NCBI GenBank assembly: GCA_038254545.1
Contig: JBBSGB010000010.1
Span: 1 to 64,000 of the forward strand
DNA length: 64,000 bases
Direction: 5' to 3'
From: CAHJXF01 sp038254545
Lineage (GTDB): Bacteria > Pseudomonadota > Gammaproteobacteria > Burkholderiales > Burkholderiaceae_D
The translations under genes were made by a program, and so were the position numbers. Below, one piece after another: positions 61,059 to 64,000 of this stretch (position 1 is its first letter; each line of letters starts with the position of its first letter). Below the pieces are notes generated by a model. The model was not told the DNA's origin. It was given only the letters and a program-made list of their open reading frames with translations, and ran no database searches.

Positions 61059-62717
61059 ATGACCGCACCTACCTCCGCGCACATTTCGACACGAAGCACG
61101 CCACCAGCCGCCGCTGATTCGTCGGCGCAACTGACCTTCGGTCCCTACCGCGTCATCGAAAAAGTCGGCGCTGGCGCAACCGCGATCGTGTATCGCGCGA
61201 TTCACAGCGAGACCGGGCAGATGGTGGCGCTCAAGGTCATCCTCTTCAATCAGTCGAACGCCAAGCTCAGCCGGCGGTTGAAAAAACTGTTCGCGACCGA
61301 AGCCGCGCTGGCGATGAAGGTCAAGCATCCCAACATCGTCTCGATCTTCGAAGCCGACATCGAGGAAAAATTCGCGTACATCGCGATGGAGTTCGTCAAC
61401 GGCCTGGCCCTGCGCGAGTACTGCAGTTTCGACAAGCTGCTGCCGCCGCACCGCGTCGTCGAGATCATGTTCAAGTGCGCGATGGCGCTCGATTTCTCCG
61501 CACGCATGGGCGTGGTCCATCGCGACATCAAGCCCGACAACATCATGCTGGGCAGCGACGACATCGTGAAGATCACCGACTTCGGCCTTGCCCTCGACAT
61601 GAAGAAGAAGAGCGACTCGGACTCGACCTTCATCATGGGCGTGGGTTCCCCGGCCTACATGTCGCCCGAGCAGATCAAGGATTATCCGTTGAACGGGCAG
61701 ACCGACCTGTATTCGCTGGGTACGGTGATGTTCGAGTTGCTGACGGGTCGTCAGCCCTTCCGCGCCAAGAATCGCGCGTCGCTGATGTACAAGATCATCA
61801 ACATGGACGCCGAGGCGGTCAGCACGCTGAACCCCTCGATCCCGGATACGCTCGATCCGATCATCAAGCGCACGCTCGAGAAGGACCTGTACACGCGGTA
61901 TCGCACAGGCGCCCAGTTCGCGCAGGACTTGTCGTCGGCCAAGTTCCAGATCCTCGACGATGCCGATTCGGTGCGCCTGACGCGGCGCTTCAAGATCGTG
62001 CGACAGAACCAGGCGTTCACCGATTTCGAGAACGACGAGGTCTGGGAAGTGCTGCGTATCTCGCAATGGCGCGTGGTGCACGAGTCGCGGCCCCTGATGG
62101 TCGAGGGCGAGGAAGGGACCAACTTCGGCGTGATCATCGAAGGCGAAGTCGAGGCGTCGCTCAAGGGTCGCCAACTCGCGGTCTATGGTCCGGGCGAGGT
62201 CATCGGCGAACTCGCGTTCCTGTCGCTGGGCCCCTCGAAGCGCAACGCAACCGTGATCGCGATGGTCGATACCGTTTATCTCGAGGTCAATGCGGCGGCC
62301 TATGCGTTGGCAAGCGAGGAGTGTCAGGAACACTTCAAGCAACTGATCGTGGGCACCTTGATGCGTCGGACCCAGGACACCAACGAAAAATTGATCGTGA
62401 ACGCGCCCGAGGCGCGAGAAAGCCTGCGCGACGACAGCGAATTCGGCTTCGGCCTGGTGCCGCTGGAAGACGAGATGTCGCCTGCCGATGACTCGCAAGC
62501 CCATCGCCCGCAGGTGACCTACGGCACGCGCGCGGCAGCAAATCGCACGGAATCGCCCGCGCGCATGGACACCGCCTCGCAGGCGACTGTGGTCCATCGG
62601 CCCAGCGCAAGCACGATGACGAACATCCTGTTCACCACCGACGGCGGCGTGCGCGTGGACGACGAGGTCGACGTGGAATTTCGTTCGCCCTCCTTGCGCC
62701 CGCGCGGCCAGCGCTGA
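61059..62717 (+). CDS. Ser/Thr protein kinase fused to a cyclic-nucleotide-binding domain
   Basis: A 552-residue cytosolic protein. The kinase domain (about 28-290) has the glycine-rich loop VGAGATAIVYRA, Lys59 (ALKV), HRDIKPDN with Asp156 and DFG at 174-176, followed by SPAYMSPEQ. Residues 315-430 are a cNMP-binding fold: GVIIEGEVEASLKGRQL, GEVIGELAF and KRNATVIA, with the phosphate-binding Arg kept. The last 110 residues look disordered. The combination resembles eukaryotic PKG in reverse order and occurs in some betaproteobacteria. The ATG was chosen for its fit with the domain start; an open frame extends 41 codons upstream. It is divergent from the GH17-GT2 gene; no clear promoter is seen in the 180-nt gap. 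Confidence 0.88.
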   Translation: MTAPTSAHISTRSTPPAAADSSAQLTFGPYRVIEKVGAGATAIVYRAIHSETGQMVALKVILFNQSNAKLSRRLKKLFATEAALAMKVKHPNIVSIFEADIEEKFAYIAMEFVNGLALREYCSFDKLLPPHRVVEIMFKCAMALDFSARMGVVHRDIKPDNIMLGSDDIVKITDFGLALDMKKKSDSDSTFIMGVGSPAYMSPEQIKDYPLNGQTDLYSLGTVMFELLTGRQPFRAKNRASLMYKIINMDAEAVSTLNPSIPDTLDPIIKRTLEKDLYTRYRTGAQFAQDLSSAKFQILDDADSVRLTRRFKIVRQNQAFTDFENDEVWEVLRISQWRVVHESRPLMVEGEEGTNFGVIIEGEVEASLKGRQLAVYGPGEVIGELAFLSLGPSKRNATVIAMVDTVYLEVNAAAYALASEECQEHFKQLIVGTLMRRTQDTNEKLIVNAPEARESLRDDSEFGFGLVPLEDEMSPADDSQAHRPQVTYGTRAAANRTESPARMDTASQATVVHRPSASTMTNILFTTDGGVRVDDEVDVEFRSPSLRPRGQR

Positions 62718-62764
62718 GTTCTTCAGTCCGTCAGACCTTCGATCGGTTGTCAGCAGTCAGCAGT

Positions 62765-62793
62765 TTGTTCAAGCAGCATTCGATCGGTACAAT
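62765..62793 (+). promoter_or_regulatory. Sigma-70 promoter upstream of the glycine riboswitch
   Basis: TTGTTC and TACAAT are 17 nt apart. The start of transcription at about 62800 lies just before the first aptamer, so the riboswitch is at the very 5' end of the gcvT mRNA. Confidence 0.7.
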
Positions 62794-62805
62794 CCGCACG
62801 TCGAT

Positions 62806-63049
62806 CAGGAGAGCGTTGCCGGGCAGATGCCGGCGACCGCCGAAGGCGCAAATCCCATAACCGCTCAGGCCCGGGACTCGCACGCATTACAGTGCCGTGC
62901 AAGTCCTCGAAGACTGGTCGTACGGCATCACCAATCTGGAGAGCGATGGCGTTGCGCGATGGATGTCGCAGCGACCATCCACCGAAGGGGCACGCGGGCG
63001 CGAGCTTCACACTTGCGCCGCAATCTCTCAGGTAAAAGGACAGAGGGAT
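62806..63049 (+). ncRNA. Tandem glycine riboswitch with a long structured linker
   Basis: Aptamer 1 (about 62806-62880) has GGAGAG, P2 (GTTGCCGG/CCGGCGAC), CGCCGAAGGCGCAAA and GCTCAGGCCCGGGAC. Aptamer 2 (about 62936-63049) has CTGGAGAG, CACCGAAGGGGCA, a P3 stem GCGGGCGC/GCGCCGC and the consensus CTCTCAGGTAAAAGGACAG. The linker between them is about 55 nt, far longer than usual, and its 3' part can pair with the conserved GGAC of aptamer 1 (hairpin 62874-62906). It precedes gcvT, where glycine-dependent activation is the known role of this class. Confidence 0.93.
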
Positions 63050-63091
63050 AGGCTCCGCTATTTGCCAATCCCACTGTATCTGCCGAGAGTC

Positions 63092-64000
63092 ATGACAACA
63101 GCCTCCACCGCTTCGAATGCATTCCAGCCCGACACGCCGCCGGCCGCCCAGCAGACGGCGCTGCACGCGCTGCACCTCGAACTCGGTGCGCGCATGGTTC
63201 CTTTCGCCGGCTATGACATGCCGGTGCAATATCCGATGGGAGTATTGCAAGAGCATCAGCACACGCGAAGCGCGGCGGGGCTGTTCGACGTCTCTCACAT
63301 GGGGCAATTGAAGTTGGTCGGTCCGCACGCGGCCGAAGGGCTCGAGCTGCTCGTGCCGATGGACATCATGGGCCTCGCGCGCAATCAGCAGCGCTATGCG
63401 TTGTTCACCAACGAGGCTGGCGGGATCCTCGACGACCTGATGGTCACCCACTGCGGCGACTATCTCTTCGTGGTCGTCAACGCGGCCTGCAAAGTGCAGG
63501 ACACCGCCCATCTGCGCGCCGAGCTGGGCGGACCGGGCAAGCCCGGCTGCGACATCGTCGAGCTCGACGATCACGCCCTGCTGGCACTGCAGGGACCCGA
63601 GGCCATGACCGTGATGGCGCGGCTCTGCCCCGATGTCGATTTCGGCAAGTGGACCTTCATGACGGCGCGCGATCTCAAGATCGGCGGCATCGCCTGCTTC
63701 GTCACGCGCTCGGGCTACACCGGCGAGGATGGCTTCGAGATCTCGGTGGAGAATCGTTGCGCCGAAGAACTCGCCCGGCTGTTGCTGCTGCAACCCGAAG
63801 TCGCCCCGGTCGGCTTGGGCGCGCGCGATTCGCTACGGCTCGAATCCGGCCTGTGCCTGTACGGCAACGACATCGACATCGAAACCACGCCGGTCGAAGC
63901 AAGCCTGACGTGGGCGATCTCGAAGGCTCGGCGCGCCGACGGTGCGCGACCCGGCGGCTTTCCCGGTGCGAAGAAAATCCTCGCGCAACTGGCGTCGGGA
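63092..64000 (+). CDS. gcvT: GcvT aminomethyltransferase of the glycine cleavage system, 5' part
   Basis: GcvT (T-protein) transfers the methylene group from the H-protein to tetrahydrofolate. The first 303 codons are present, running off the right edge. Conserved parts include ARMVPFAGYDMPVQYPMGV, GLFDVSHMGQ, GGILDDLMV, ALQGPEA and SGYTGEDGFEIS. The first 20 residues before LHALHLELGAR are an unconserved extension. It lies 42 nt after the glycine riboswitch, so it is expected to be switched on by glycine. gcvH and gcvP probably follow outside the window. Confidence 0.96.
   Translation, partial: MTTASTASNAFQPDTPPAAQQTALHALHLELGARMVPFAGYDMPVQYPMGVLQEHQHTRSAAGLFDVSHMGQLKLVGPHAAEGLELLVPMDIMGLARNQQRYALFTNEAGGILDDLMVTHCGDYLFVVVNAACKVQDTAHLRAELGGPGKPGCDIVELDDHALLALQGPEAMTVMARLCPDVDFGKWTFMTARDLKIGGIACFVTRSGYTGEDGFEISVENRCAEELARLLLLQPEVAPVGLGARDSLRLESGLCLYGNDIDIETTPVEASLTWAISKARRADGARPGGFPGAKKILAQLASG

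Overview
The window is high-GC DNA that looks like a betaproteobacterial chromosome, most likely Burkholderiales. The evidence is gene order and gene content. The minus strand carries plsX-fabHDG-acpP-fabF / rpoE-rseA-rseB-mucD / lepA-lepB-rnc-era-recO-pdxJ-acpS-nagZ. EF-P has Arg32 and sits beside its rhamnosyltransferase gene earP. There is a lexA-imuA-imuB-dnaE2 mutagenesis cassette and a tandem glycine riboswitch before gcvT. No rRNA, CRISPR array, transposase or integrase was seen.

Layout. 1-8.4 kb: the 5' end of a DUF4331 gene, then a divergent damage-inducible cassette (LexA-like repressor, ImuA, ImuB, an exonuclease/GIY-YIG fusion, DnaE2) behind a promoter that overlaps a perfect 10-bp inverted repeat. 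8.4-11.3 kb: a visibly AT-richer block with a LuxR-type regulator and a helical-repeat/HD-GYP protein, ending 10 nt from a tRNA gene. 11.3-12.1 kb: tRNA-Gly(GCC), tRNA-Cys(GCA) and tRNA-Leu(UAA), the last interrupted by a 235-nt group I intron. 12.3-16.6 kb: mfd and serB. 16.7-19.1 kb: a 42-residue peptide gene ending in a WVGGG segment, divergent from a second helical-repeat/HD-GYP protein whose N-terminal coding part differs sharply in base composition from its HD-GYP part. 19.1-25.6 kb: FtsX-type permease, glgX, cation/proton antiporter. 25.6-50.3 kb: a long run of minus-strand housekeeping genes, many joined by 4-bp ATGA or GTGA overlaps. 50.4-51.7 kb: maf and an RsmI-like methyltransferase. 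51.8-60.9 kb: tamB, tamA and a GH17-GT2 beta-glucan synthase-like protein. 61-64 kb: a Ser/Thr kinase fused to a cyclic-nucleotide-binding domain, then the glycine riboswitch and a partial gcvT.

How the genes work together. Four themes stand out. DNA repair and mutagenesis: lexA/imuAB/dnaE2, mfd, uvrC, a family-5 uracil-DNA glycosylase, recO. Fatty-acid and envelope biogenesis with sigma-E stress control: plsX-fab genes, rpoE-rseAB-mucD, lepB, tamAB. Translation factors: efp/earP, lepA, era, rnc, rpmF. A possible signalling pair of two helical-repeat HD-GYP proteins, one next to a double-glycine-type peptide. The group I intron, the peptide/HD-GYP locus, the mosaic HD-GYP gene and the long-linker glycine riboswitch most deserve follow-up. 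All functional statements come from reading motifs and gene order; no database search was run.
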